A stretch of DNA of 64,000 bases, taken from Nesterenkonia ebinurensis. GTDB lineage: Bacteria; Actinomycetota; Actinomycetes; Actinomycetales; Micrococcaceae. The notes beneath the pieces were generated by a model, which had not been told where the DNA came from, did not search any database, and saw nothing but the letters and a program-made list of their open reading frames with translations. A program made the position numbers and the translations under genes. Positions 1-7,531 of the stretch are shown piece by piece; positions within the stretch are counted from its first letter, which is position 1; the number at the start of each line of letters is the position of its first letter. Where the stretch lies: contig NZ_VWNF01000011.1 in assembly GCF_008711175.1 (NCBI RefSeq), positions 434,001 to 498,000 on the forward strand. The letters are read 5' to 3'.

Positions 1-621
1 GCGCCATATGGTGGCTGGCAAGCCGCCACCGGGCAGCAGCACCGGGGCGGTCTGTGGTGCAGGCTCCGGTGCTTTCCGGATCGCCCAGCCGACAGCAGCC
101 AGCAGGGCGAAGGCTGCCGGCAAGGCGAGTGCGCCCTCCCAGCCAAACCAGTCAGCCAGCGGCACAGCACCACCGGAGAACACCGCGGCTGCAGCCACCA
201 GGGAAGCCGTGTAGAGGCCGGTCATCAGCGGCACCCGGTCCGGAAAGTCCCGTTTGACCACTGCGGGCACCAGCACGTTGCCCACACCGATCGCAGCCGC
301 TAGAAGCGCAGTGCCTGCGTAGAGGGCAGCCTCACCCCCGGCAGAGCGCAGCAGAGTGCCGGCCGTCAGCACCAGCAATGAGACGAAGATGGCCCGTTCC
401 AACCCGAGCCTGCGGCCCAGCAGGTGCACGAACGGGGAGACCATCCCGAAGGCCACGATCGGCACTGAGCCTAGGGCTCCTAAAGCCAGAGGGCTGAGCC
501 CGGTCTGGCTGCCGAGGCGTTCCAGCAAGGGACCCACCACAGTGATGGCCGGGCGAAGATTGGCAGCAACCAGCAGCACGGTGACCACCAGCATCAGTCG
601 ACCAGAGGAGCGCGAAGGCAT
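1..621 (-). CDS. MFS transporter, CynX/NimT-like (partial, cut by left edge)
   Basis: The reading frame is open from an ATG at 621 to the window edge (207 codons), so the C-terminal half is missing. The visible protein starts MPSRSSGRLMLVVTVLLVAA and shows successive hydrophobic helices with the early NLRPAITVVGPLL stretch typical of the CynX/NimT branch of the major facilitator superfamily, whose characterised members carry cyanate or 2-nitroimidazole. The family is read from memory of these motifs; the substrate cannot be told from the sequence. It runs in the same direction as the ATP-grasp genes, 54 bases downstream of them, and could be co-transcribed. Confidence 0.75.
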   Translation of the reverse strand, partial: MPSRSSGRLMLVVTVLLVAANLRPAITVVGPLLERLGSQTGLSPLALGALGSVPIVAFGMVSPFVHLLGRRLGLERAIFVSLLVLTAGTLLRSAGGEAALYAGTALLAAAIGVGNVLVPAVVKRDFPDRVPLMTGLYTASLVAAAAVFSGGAVPLADWFGWEGALALPAAFALLAAVGWAIRKAPEPAPQTAPVLLPGGGLPATIWR

Positions 622-675
622 AGGTCTCAGCCTATCGATTTTCCGCAGATCAGAAATCTCTGGTGGACGGGTGGA

Positions 676-1848
676 TCACCGGGAAGCTCGCTCGAGAATC
701 TCTTCCATAATGGCGTCGTTGACCTTCCGAGGCTCCCCGTAGCTGGGGTAGTGGAACTGCATGATGTTAGCGTAGGGGTTGACCTCCAGCACCACCGCAT
801 CCTCAGCAGTGCTCAGGTCGGGGACCAACAGGTCCACTGCGGCCGCACCCAGTCCGGGGATGGCCCATAAGCCGTCTACGGCAAGTTCTTTGAGCTCATC
901 GCTGACCAGGTCCAGCACATCCACCGCGACTCCGCCGCCGCGGGTAGTGTCTGCAATCGGGGTCAGGAACTGCAGCTTACCTGCCGACAGCACCGAGTCA
1001 CGAGTCAGCTCCATCGGTGCCAGGAAGGAGTCGGTCACCTCAGGCTGCCTAGGCTTGAGGTATTCATTGGGCTTGCGCCTGGCGATCTCGTCGTCAGCCA
1101 GTTTGCCCACACTGGTGATGCCGTCACCCACCACATAGAGCGGCAGCCGGGCCACCGCACCCACCACCTGTCCGCCCACCACATAGCAGCGCACATCCAG
1201 GCCTGGGGTGTACTCCTCGATGACGATCAGGTACCGGGACTCCGAGGTGGCCGACCGGGCAGCCATCGCTGCCTGCCAAGCGGCCCGCAGCTGGCTCTCA
1301 CGGGTCACATTCACGGTGATGCCCTTGGCGGCCCGGCCGGCGGAGGGCTTGACTGCCACCTGCTTGCCCAGGGCCTTCATATACTTCACCGCGCGGGAGA
1401 AGTCGGTGGGGTTGATGGCCTTGCCCTTAGGCGTAGGAACCTCTGCGGAGCTGAGGTACCGCTTGGTCATCGCCTTGGACCGGTAGACCCGCCGGGCCTG
1501 ATGGCTGACCAGGGAGGTGATCACCCCGTCGGTCCCACCCACCAGCACACCGGAGAGGAAGAACAGCTGATTGGACTCGGTGATCTTCTTGATGGTCATC
1601 CGCTTGCGCCGAGCTGCCCGCTGCAGCAGCTCATCGTGAGGCAGCGTAGAGCTCCACCGGCGCAGCTGATCGTACTTGGGCTCCACATGCTCAACGACGA
1701 ATCGGGCCGTGACCGAAGGATCCTTCCCCAGTTCCACTGCTGGCCGTGATGCACCCCGGGGTGCAGGGGGCGGCGGTGGCGGGGCCGGCGGCTGAGGTCC
1801 CGGGCCGCGCCGGGCACCTCCGGGAGCAGGAAAATAGGTCTCAGGCAT
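676..1848 (-). CDS. ATP-grasp ligase-like protein (cyanophycin synthetase/GshAB C-domain type)
   Basis: 390 aa. After a proline-rich N-terminus (about residues 18-30, PPPPPPAP), the protein has an ATP-grasp core: a nucleotide-binding strand VAVKPSAGRAAKGITV, an acidic strand YLIVIEEYTPGLDVRCYV and a metal-binding VVLEVNPYANIM near the C-terminus. The layout resembles the ATP-grasp part of cyanophycin synthetase and of bifunctional glutathione synthetase, enzymes that ligate an amine to a carboxylate through an acyl phosphate. The substrate is unknown. No clear ribosome binding site precedes the ATG at 1848, so the low-complexity N-terminus may not be fully translated. It lies 17 bases downstream of a shorter paralogue (1866-2591) that lacks these catalytic residues; the two are probably one operon and may form a heteromer. 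Confidence 0.7.
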   Translation of the reverse strand: MPETYFPAPGGARRGPGPQPPAPPPPPPAPRGASRPAVELGKDPSVTARFVVEHVEPKYDQLRRWSSTLPHDELLQRAARRKRMTIKKITESNQLFFLSGVLVGGTDGVITSLVSHQARRVYRSKAMTKRYLSSAEVPTPKGKAINPTDFSRAVKYMKALGKQVAVKPSAGRAAKGITVNVTRESQLRAAWQAAMAARSATSESRYLIVIEEYTPGLDVRCYVVGGQVVGAVARLPLYVVGDGITSVGKLADDEIARRKPNEYLKPRQPEVTDSFLAPMELTRDSVLSAGKLQFLTPIADTTRGGGVAVDVLDLVSDELKELAVDGLWAIPGLGAAAVDLLVPDLSTAEDAVVLEVNPYANIMQFHYPSYGEPRKVNDAIMEEILERASR

Positions 1849-1865
1849 CGGTAGTCAGAATAGCC

Positions 1866-2591
1866 CTATAGCGCCGCGGTGAAGAGGATATGCTCGGCCA
1901 GCGCATCGGCCACCGGCCGGCCCTCCCCCAGGCTCGGGTAGTGGTGCGGGACGATGCTTGCGGTCTCATTCACGCTGATGACCACCCCGCCGGCAGCACC
2001 GTCCAATGAGCCCACCCGCAGGTTCACCGCACCGGCCAGCAGTCCTGGCACCGCCCGCAGCCCATCCACTGCCAGTTGGCGGATCTCCTCGACCACGCGT
2101 TCGGTGAGGTCTACGGTGAGGCTCTTGCCGCTCTGCGCATCCGGCACTGCGGTGATCACGCTGACTGCGGTCTTGCCCACGCAGTAGGCCTGCAGTAACA
2201 CTGAGTCCTCGCCCTTGTCCTGGGCGAGTTCGACCTCGATGGGCAGCGGTGGCTGGAACTGGTCGGCGGCCCCGTCGTACTGGATCCCATGCGGGACTTC
2301 CATCAGATCCAGGTGAGCGGTCAGCTGAGCGGGATCGCGCAGCACTCGCCTAGAATGCGCGCTGACCAGTGTAGTGACCCGATTGGCGAACCCGCCGATC
2401 ACATTGCCCCTGAACTCGAAGACCCATCTGCCCTGAGCGATCCGCCTGGGCCTGATCCCGCGGGCCGCCAGAGCGCGGGCCAGCAGCTGCGAGTCACTCA
2501 GCGGTGCCTCGGTGCGCACCGGCTGCTCAATAGCCTCCAGATGCTCGGCGAGCGCCTGTGCGGCGGTCAGGATGGGGGACTCTGCGGACAT
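1866..2591 (-). CDS. Degenerate ATP-grasp paralogue (putative pseudoenzyme)
   Basis: 241 aa, with a GAGAGG ribosome binding site just before the ATG. It aligns by eye with the 390-aa neighbour at both ends: VIGGFANRVTTLVSAHSRRV matches VGGTDGVITSLVSHQARRV, and the C-terminal LAVDGLRAVPGL...HHYPSLGEGRPV matches LAVDGLWAIPGL...FHYPSYGEPRKV. The central nucleotide-binding segment is missing, and the metal-binding LEVNPYAN of the neighbour is replaced by ISVNETAS, so the key Glu is lost. It is therefore unlikely to be a ligase alone. A structural or regulatory partner of the downstream paralogue is the simplest inference. The frame is intact, with no stop or frameshift, which argues against a decaying pseudogene. 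Confidence 0.6.
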   Translation of the reverse strand: MSAESPILTAAQALAEHLEAIEQPVRTEAPLSDSQLLARALAARGIRPRRIAQGRWVFEFRGNVIGGFANRVTTLVSAHSRRVLRDPAQLTAHLDLMEVPHGIQYDGAADQFQPPLPIEVELAQDKGEDSVLLQAYCVGKTAVSVITAVPDAQSGKSLTVDLTERVVEEIRQLAVDGLRAVPGLLAGAVNLRVGSLDGAAGGVVISVNETASIVPHHYPSLGEGRPVADALAEHILFTAAL

Positions 2592-2645
2592 AACCTCTCA
2601 AGGATAGCCGCCCGAGTCCCGCATTACTTCATCTGATCTTCCTGA

Positions 2646-4067
2646 CTAATCCCTCCGGCGGCGCAGCTGGAACTGAGCGGCGTGATGGTTCTCCGGCAGG
2701 TGGTCGCCGCGGCCGAACAGCTTGTTGCGCAGCGTGCCCGGGGCATACTCGGTCTTGTAGCGGCCCAGCTTCTGCAGCTCGGGCACCACGTACTCAACAA
2801 TGTCCTCAAAAGTGCCCGGGGTGATGTGGTAAGCCAGGTTGAAGCCATCCACGTCCGTCTCCTCCTGCCACTCGATCAGCTGCTGGGCGGCGGTGGGCCC
2901 GTCCCCGATGATGACTGGGCCGAAGCCGCCGACGCCGACCCACTCGGCCAGTTGCCGGACCGTCCATGCCTCATCTTCCCGGCCTGAGGCTTTCTGAAAG
3001 GTTTCGACGGTTGACTGGATGGCGTTGGACTCGACATCCCCGATGGGCTGGTCGAGGTCGAACTGAGAGAGGTCGATGCCCATCCAGCCGGACATCAGCA
3101 CCAGGCCTCCCTCGGGGTCGATGTACTTGGTCAGCTCTTCGTACTTGGCCTGGGCGACGTCGTGGTCTTCTCCGGTGACGATGGTCTGCATGGCGAAGAT
3201 GCGGACGTCGTAGGGGTCCCGGCCGGCGTCTGCGACTGCCTGGCGAATCTTCTGTACCGAGGCTTTGGCCAGCTCCTTGGTGGGCGGGTTGATGAACACA
3301 GCCTCAGCATGCTTTCCGGCGAAGGACCGGCCGCGGGTCGAGGCCCCTGCCTGGTAGATCACCGGCATGCGCTGCGGAGAGGGTTCGACCACGCCGATGC
3401 CGGGGGTCTTGAAAAACTCGCCGTGGTGCTCAATCCGGTGGATCTTGCTCGGATCGGTGAAGACGCCGGTCTCCTTGTCAGCGACCACAGCGTCGTCCTC
3501 CCAGGAGCCCTCCAGCAGTTTGTAGACCACATCCATGTACTCATCGGCGTGGTCGTAACGCTTGTCATGCTCCATCTGGTCGTCCTGGCCCATGTTCTGG
3601 GCGGCGGAGGGCAGATAGCCGGTCACCACGTTCCAGCCCACCCGACCGCCGGTGAGATGGTCAAGGGTGCCCAGCCGCCGAGAGAACGGATAAGGGTGCT
3701 CGTAGGCGGTGCCGGCGGTGATGCCGAAGCCGAGACTCTCGGTCACCGCAGCCATGGCTGAGACCAACAGGAACGGGTCCTGCAGCGGGATCTGCGCCCC
3801 AGAGCGCAGGGCGGCCTCCGGGTTTGCCCCGAACACATCGTAGGGACCGAGCACATCGGCGATGAACAGTCCGTCGAACAGGCCCTTCTCCAAGGTCTGG
3901 GCGATGTGGGTCCAGTAGCCGATGGTGTTGTAGTTCCGCGCCCGATCCTCCGGGTGACGCCACAGGCCGGGCGACTGGTGCACTACGCAGTTCATATCGA
4001 AAGCGTTGAACAGGATCTCACGCTTACCTGAGGAGGTGGTGGGTGGTGCTCCATGTGTACTAGTCAT
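2646..4067 (-). CDS. LLM-class flavin-dependent monooxygenase, DmoA/NtaA family
   Basis: 473 aa, full length for the NtaA/SnaA/DszA/DmoA family of FMNH2-dependent monooxygenases. Family landmarks include LFNAFDMNCVVHQSPGLWRH at the N-terminus, TLDHLTGGRVGWNVVTGYL, WEDDAVVADKETGVFTDP and the FMN-site SPQRMPVIYQAGAS. The N-terminal motif and the INxxxHxGxxFKxPG region are closest, from memory, to dimethyl sulfide monooxygenase DmoA, which oxidises DMS to methanethiol and formaldehyde with reduced flavin from a partner reductase. The start has an AAAGGA about 11 bases upstream. It is the last gene of a riboswitch-led operon with a substrate-binding protein and two permeases, and the flavin reductase at 15929 could serve it. 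The exact substrate is inferred, not proven. Confidence 0.8.
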   Translation of the reverse strand: MTSTHGAPPTTSSGKREILFNAFDMNCVVHQSPGLWRHPEDRARNYNTIGYWTHIAQTLEKGLFDGLFIADVLGPYDVFGANPEAALRSGAQIPLQDPFLLVSAMAAVTESLGFGITAGTAYEHPYPFSRRLGTLDHLTGGRVGWNVVTGYLPSAAQNMGQDDQMEHDKRYDHADEYMDVVYKLLEGSWEDDAVVADKETGVFTDPSKIHRIEHHGEFFKTPGIGVVEPSPQRMPVIYQAGASTRGRSFAGKHAEAVFINPPTKELAKASVQKIRQAVADAGRDPYDVRIFAMQTIVTGEDHDVAQAKYEELTKYIDPEGGLVLMSGWMGIDLSQFDLDQPIGDVESNAIQSTVETFQKASGREDEAWTVRQLAEWVGVGGFGPVIIGDGPTAAQQLIEWQEETDVDGFNLAYHITPGTFEDIVEYVVPELQKLGRYKTEYAPGTLRNKLFGRGDHLPENHHAAQFQLRRRRD

Positions 4068-4094
4068 CAGTTGGTTTTTCCTTTCAGGAACTCG

Positions 4095-4985
4095 TCATTG
4101 TTTCACCGCGCCGGTCGTCAGACCCTCAATGAGGTAGCGCTGCAGGAGGACGGCGATGGTGAAGACCGGGATAACCGCCATCAGGGACGATGCGGCGAGG
4201 CGGCCGAAGTCCTGGACCCGTTCACTGAGCATCCCCGCCAGCAGAACAGGGACGGTCTGAGTGTCCTGGCTCTGAGTCAGAAACGTCGCGAAGAGGAACT
4301 CGTTGTAGTTCAGGATGGCGACGATCACTCCTACGGCAATGAGCGCAGGGATCAGCATCGGCACGACGACGCGGGTCAGCAGCTGCCATTCATTTGCACC
4401 GTCAATGCGCCCAGCTTCCTCGACCTCGATGGGGATACGTCGGATGAACCCGTCGAGGAGCCATATCGCCACCGGAACATTGATGAGCGCATAGATAAGC
4501 GTGAGGCCCTCCAGGGTATTCGTCAGACCCAGGATGCGCAGCAGAGTGAGCAGCGGGATGATCGCCACAATCGGTGGAAGCAGCCATGGGCTGAGGATGA
4601 GTCCGCTCAGAGCTTTTCCTCCAGTGCGGTGCCGTGCAATGGTCCAAGCCCCGGGAAGCGCGAAGGTGAGCGTGAGAATCGCGCCACCGGCGGCCGCAAT
4701 CAGGGAGTTCAGAACCCCTTGCGGAATGGGTGAGTGCCATGCGTTGGCCCAGTTCCTGAAAGCCGGCTCCGTGGGGAGCAGAATCCCAGCGGCGATCTGC
4801 CCTTGAGTCATGAATGAGATCGACAGGAGGTACAGCAGCGGCACCAGTGCCGCGACGAGACTCAGCAGCACCCAGCCGCTGGCCAACAGGGAGGGTTTCT
4901 GCTGACAGGGCTGTGGAATCTCCTTGCGAAAGCGTCGGCTGCTCAGCGCCTTGGCAGCGTTGGTGGTGTTGATCGTACTAGTCAT
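4095..4985 (-). CDS. ABC transporter permease, MalG-like
   Basis: 296 aa inner-membrane permease with six predicted hydrophobic helices and the EAA loop EVEEAGRIDGANEWQLLTRV that docks the ATPase. This is the carbohydrate (CUT1, binding-protein-dependent) permease type. It overlaps the end of the MalF-like gene by 8 bases, so the pair is translationally coupled. It shares an operon with a binding protein and a DmoA-like monooxygenase under a SAM riboswitch, which suggests that the imported molecule contains sulfur. No ATPase is encoded in the operon; a shared MsmX/UgpC-type ATPase from elsewhere, or the SsuB-like ATPase at 14710, would have to energise it. Confidence 0.85.
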   Translation of the reverse strand: MTSTINTTNAAKALSSRRFRKEIPQPCQQKPSLLASGWVLLSLVAALVPLLYLLSISFMTQGQIAAGILLPTEPAFRNWANAWHSPIPQGVLNSLIAAAGGAILTLTFALPGAWTIARHRTGGKALSGLILSPWLLPPIVAIIPLLTLLRILGLTNTLEGLTLIYALINVPVAIWLLDGFIRRIPIEVEEAGRIDGANEWQLLTRVVVPMLIPALIAVGVIVAILNYNEFLFATFLTQSQDTQTVPVLLAGMLSERVQDFGRLAASSLMAVIPVFTIAVLLQRYLIEGLTTGAVKQ

Positions 4986-5937
4986 CGCGCAGCCTCTTGG
5001 TGATCAGGAAGATGGGAATGGTCACCACTGTTACGACCACAGCCAGCAGCAGTGTGATGGTCGCGGCTATGCCGACATCGAAGTTCTGCAGCGCCGAGCG
5101 CCAGATCAGGTAGGCGGGGACCTGCGTAGAGGAACCAGGGCCGCCTGAGGTCATGACGTAGACCAGGTCGAAGACTTTGAAAGCCAGAATCAGCCTGATG
5201 AGGAAGGCGGCGACGATCGTTCCTGCCACCATGGGCAAAGTGATGTGCCTGAACAGCTGGAAACCACTAGCCCCGTCGAGTTGAGCGGCTTCTGTGATTT
5301 CGGGGTCCTGACTGAGCAGGGCGGTGAAGACCAGCAGAACTACCAGCGGGGTCCACTCCCAAACGTCTGCCAGCGCCACCCCGAAGATCGCCCAGGTCGT
5401 GTCCGAGAGTATCGCGTAAGTGCCAGAGCCTGGAGTGAAGCGGCGGATCAAGGTGTCAAGAAGCCCCCCGGAGGGGCTGAAGATGAAGCTCCAGAGAATA
5501 CCGACGATCACCGGTGGAACGATCATAGGAAGCAGCAGAACAGTGCGTACGAAAGCACCGGCACGCAGCGACCGCCACAGAGCCAGCGCTGTCGCCGTGC
5601 CCAGCGCGGTGCTGGCGGCAGCGACGCCGAAAGCATAGCCGGTGCCCAATGTCAGCGAATTCTGCACGGCGGAGGAAGTCAGCGCTGTCTGGAAGTTCTC
5701 CGTGCCGACGAACTCCTGAAAGGGGTTACCCAGGCTGGACTGAGTGAGGGCTGCGGAGGCGATGAACACCAGAGGATAGGCGGCCAGGACCAGCAGCACC
5801 AGGACACTGGGCGCGATGAAGAGCCTGTGATGGAAGCGCTCGGAGATGCGCGGACGGCGCCGAAAGGTCTGAGATTTCTCAGGAGCCTCTGGCGGGGCAA
5901 CCGCAGCCTCAGCTCTCTGCAAGGTGTCAGTCGACAA
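4978..5937 (-). CDS. ABC transporter permease, MalF-like
   Basis: 319 aa with a TTG start at 5937. The frame stays open upstream, but that extension lies inside the preceding binding-protein gene; TTG at 5937 has GGGAGAG five bases before it and overlaps the binding-protein stop by 11 bases. A first helix at about residues 38-60 (APSVLVLLVLAAYPLVF) and later helices follow the MalF plan, and the EAA loop reads EITEAAQLDGASGFQLFRHI. It forms the heterodimeric channel with the MalG-like protein at 4095-4985. In substrate class it follows the sugar-type importers, although the SAM-riboswitch control points to an organosulfur ligand, possibly a sulfonated sugar or glycoside. Confidence 0.85.
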   Translation of the reverse strand: MSTDTLQRAEAAVAPPEAPEKSQTFRRRPRISERFHHRLFIAPSVLVLLVLAAYPLVFIASAALTQSSLGNPFQEFVGTENFQTALTSSAVQNSLTLGTGYAFGVAAASTALGTATALALWRSLRAGAFVRTVLLLPMIVPPVIVGILWSFIFSPSGGLLDTLIRRFTPGSGTYAILSDTTWAIFGVALADVWEWTPLVVLLVFTALLSQDPEITEAAQLDGASGFQLFRHITLPMVAGTIVAAFLIRLILAFKVFDLVYVMTSGGPGSSTQVPAYLIWRSALQNFDVGIAATITLLLAVVVTVVTIPIFLITKRLRDD

Positions 5938-7267
5938 GGAGTCTCTCCCATTCGGACTGAACAGTGTCCAACGTCTCCTGGGCGGAGTCCCGCTGACCGG
6001 AAAGGTAGGCGGCCAGCTCGTCGGTGAGGATCTGAGCGGCCTCAGTGGCGTTAGGACCAGTGGGCCAGGCCAGTGCACCGTGCAGAGTCGACTCGTTGAC
6101 CTCCTGCAACTCGGGGAAGTCCGAAGCGTACGTCTGGTCCTCCAAGGACGAGAGACGGTTGGGGTCGATACCCGTGGGCGGCAGAGCGGTCAGAAGAGCT
6201 GAGTTGACCTCAGTGGAGGCCGCCCAGGCGATGAACTGCTGAGCGAGGTCGGCGTTGTCGGTGTTTCCTGCCACGACCCAGCTGAATCCGGCGACGAGTG
6301 AGGCGCGTGGATCCTCGCCCTCGCTCTCGCGGGGGAGATAGGTGACGCCCCACTGGTCAACTACTTCAGAGCCTGAGTCAGGGTCCTGGGAGCGGACGCC
6401 GAGGTCCGTCCAGTTCTCGATGAACGCCACATTGCCTGCGAACCAGGCTGAGTTGCCGGCACCGAAGTCAGTTTCTGCAGGGGTCGGCAGGGCATAGTTC
6501 CAGATCTCTTCCAACGCTTCGAGGGAGGCCACTGCCTCGGGAGAGTTGATCACTGGATTTCCGTTCTCGTCGAGGAACTCGCCGCCGTAACCGGCAAGCC
6601 GGTTGGCGAAGCTGGCACCCAGAATCAGCGGGGACTGCTCGCCGAACACTGCTGCACCGTAGATCCCGTCAGAGCTTTCGTTCTCAGTGATGGTCTGCAC
6701 CTGTTGGGCGTACTCCTCCCAAGTTGCCGGCGGCTCATCAAACCCGTTGCGCTCGAGGATTTCGGTGTTGTAGAAGAGAGCATGGATATCACCGTCGAAA
6801 GGCAGCCCGTAGATCTCGTCGTCAACATAGGCGTAGGGCTCCCAGATCGTGGGGATGAAATCGTCGACGTCGATCTCGGGGGTGTCTTCTACGAACTCGG
6901 TGATCGGTTGGATGCTTCCGTCAGCTGCCAGATCGCCCAGCGAGACGTACCAAGGCGCTGAGACGTCGTAGACGTTGGCCCCGGACTGCTGGTCCAGGGT
7001 CAGCTGCGAGGCGATCTCGTCGTAGGGAACCGTGGTGACGTTGACGGTGACGCCGGTCTCCTCCTCGAACTGCTCAGCAAGCCAGTCACCGGCCCCCTCA
7101 TGTGAGGCGTTGAGCAGAATATTCAGCTCCTCGCCCTCGTGCTCTCCTTCGAAAGCATCTCCTTCTGCTCCCCCGCCGCCTGCACCGCAGGCTGACAGTG
7201 CCAGCGTCATGGCCGCGACCCCAGTCGCTGACCTGCTCGCTTTTCGCTGTGTGTTTGTGATGCTCAT
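5927..7267 (-). CDS. ABC transporter substrate-binding lipoprotein (family 1, sugar type)
   Basis: 446 aa with a lipoprotein signal: TLALSACG places the lipidated Cys at about residue 27, followed by a Gly/Glu-rich linker. The body is a family-1 extracellular solute-binding protein (LNILLNASHEGAGDWLAEQFEEETGVTVNV is split here only by description), the class that binds sugars, glycerol phosphate and related compounds. A GAGGAGT sits before the ATG. It heads the operon and is preceded by a SAM-I riboswitch about 108 bases upstream. The ligand is unknown; a sulfur-containing compound is inferred from the riboswitch and from the monooxygenase at the end of the operon. The sugar-type fold is unusual for a sulfur-starvation transporter, where TauA/SsuA folds are the rule. 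Confidence 0.85.
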   Translation of the reverse strand: MSITNTQRKASRSATGVAAMTLALSACGAGGGGAEGDAFEGEHEGEELNILLNASHEGAGDWLAEQFEEETGVTVNVTTVPYDEIASQLTLDQQSGANVYDVSAPWYVSLGDLAADGSIQPITEFVEDTPEIDVDDFIPTIWEPYAYVDDEIYGLPFDGDIHALFYNTEILERNGFDEPPATWEEYAQQVQTITENESSDGIYGAAVFGEQSPLILGASFANRLAGYGGEFLDENGNPVINSPEAVASLEALEEIWNYALPTPAETDFGAGNSAWFAGNVAFIENWTDLGVRSQDPDSGSEVVDQWGVTYLPRESEGEDPRASLVAGFSWVVAGNTDNADLAQQFIAWAASTEVNSALLTALPPTGIDPNRLSSLEDQTYASDFPELQEVNESTLHGALAWPTGPNATEAAQILTDELAAYLSGQRDSAQETLDTVQSEWERLLVD

Positions 7268-7375
7268 CGGCGGACTCCTCAGTCATTCAGTGCTCAGTCC
7301 CGGACCGACCGGGATCTGGATGATGGTGAAGTTCCCGCAGCGCATCAACAGTGCAGCACAGGGGTGTGTGGAACT

Positions 7376-7465
7376 CCCATCGGTTCTGGCGGTAGCACCT
7401 TTCACACATGGTGATGGTTGCTGCGGCGTCAACGATCCAGATCTCTCAGCCGCTCGAGATGGTTA
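7376..7465 (-). promoter_or_regulatory. SAM-I (S-box) riboswitch, copy A
   Basis: On the minus strand the conserved S-box blocks appear in order: P1 strand CCATC, GAGAGATCTGG, GCCGCAGCAACC, AGGTGCTACCGCCAG, and the closing P1 strand GATGG. The ligand is S-adenosylmethionine, and binding normally shuts expression off. Unlike the other three copies, the aptamer ends about 108 bases before the ATG at 7267. The leader between holds a TCCCGG/CCGGGA hairpin (7298-7314) that could act as the expression platform. It controls the sugar-type transporter and DmoA-like operon. Confidence 0.85.
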
Positions 7466-7531
7466 CTCGGACACTCTAGGCGGGTTGAGGTCCAAATGAA
7501 CATAACTGCGATACAGAACGTAACAATCGGC

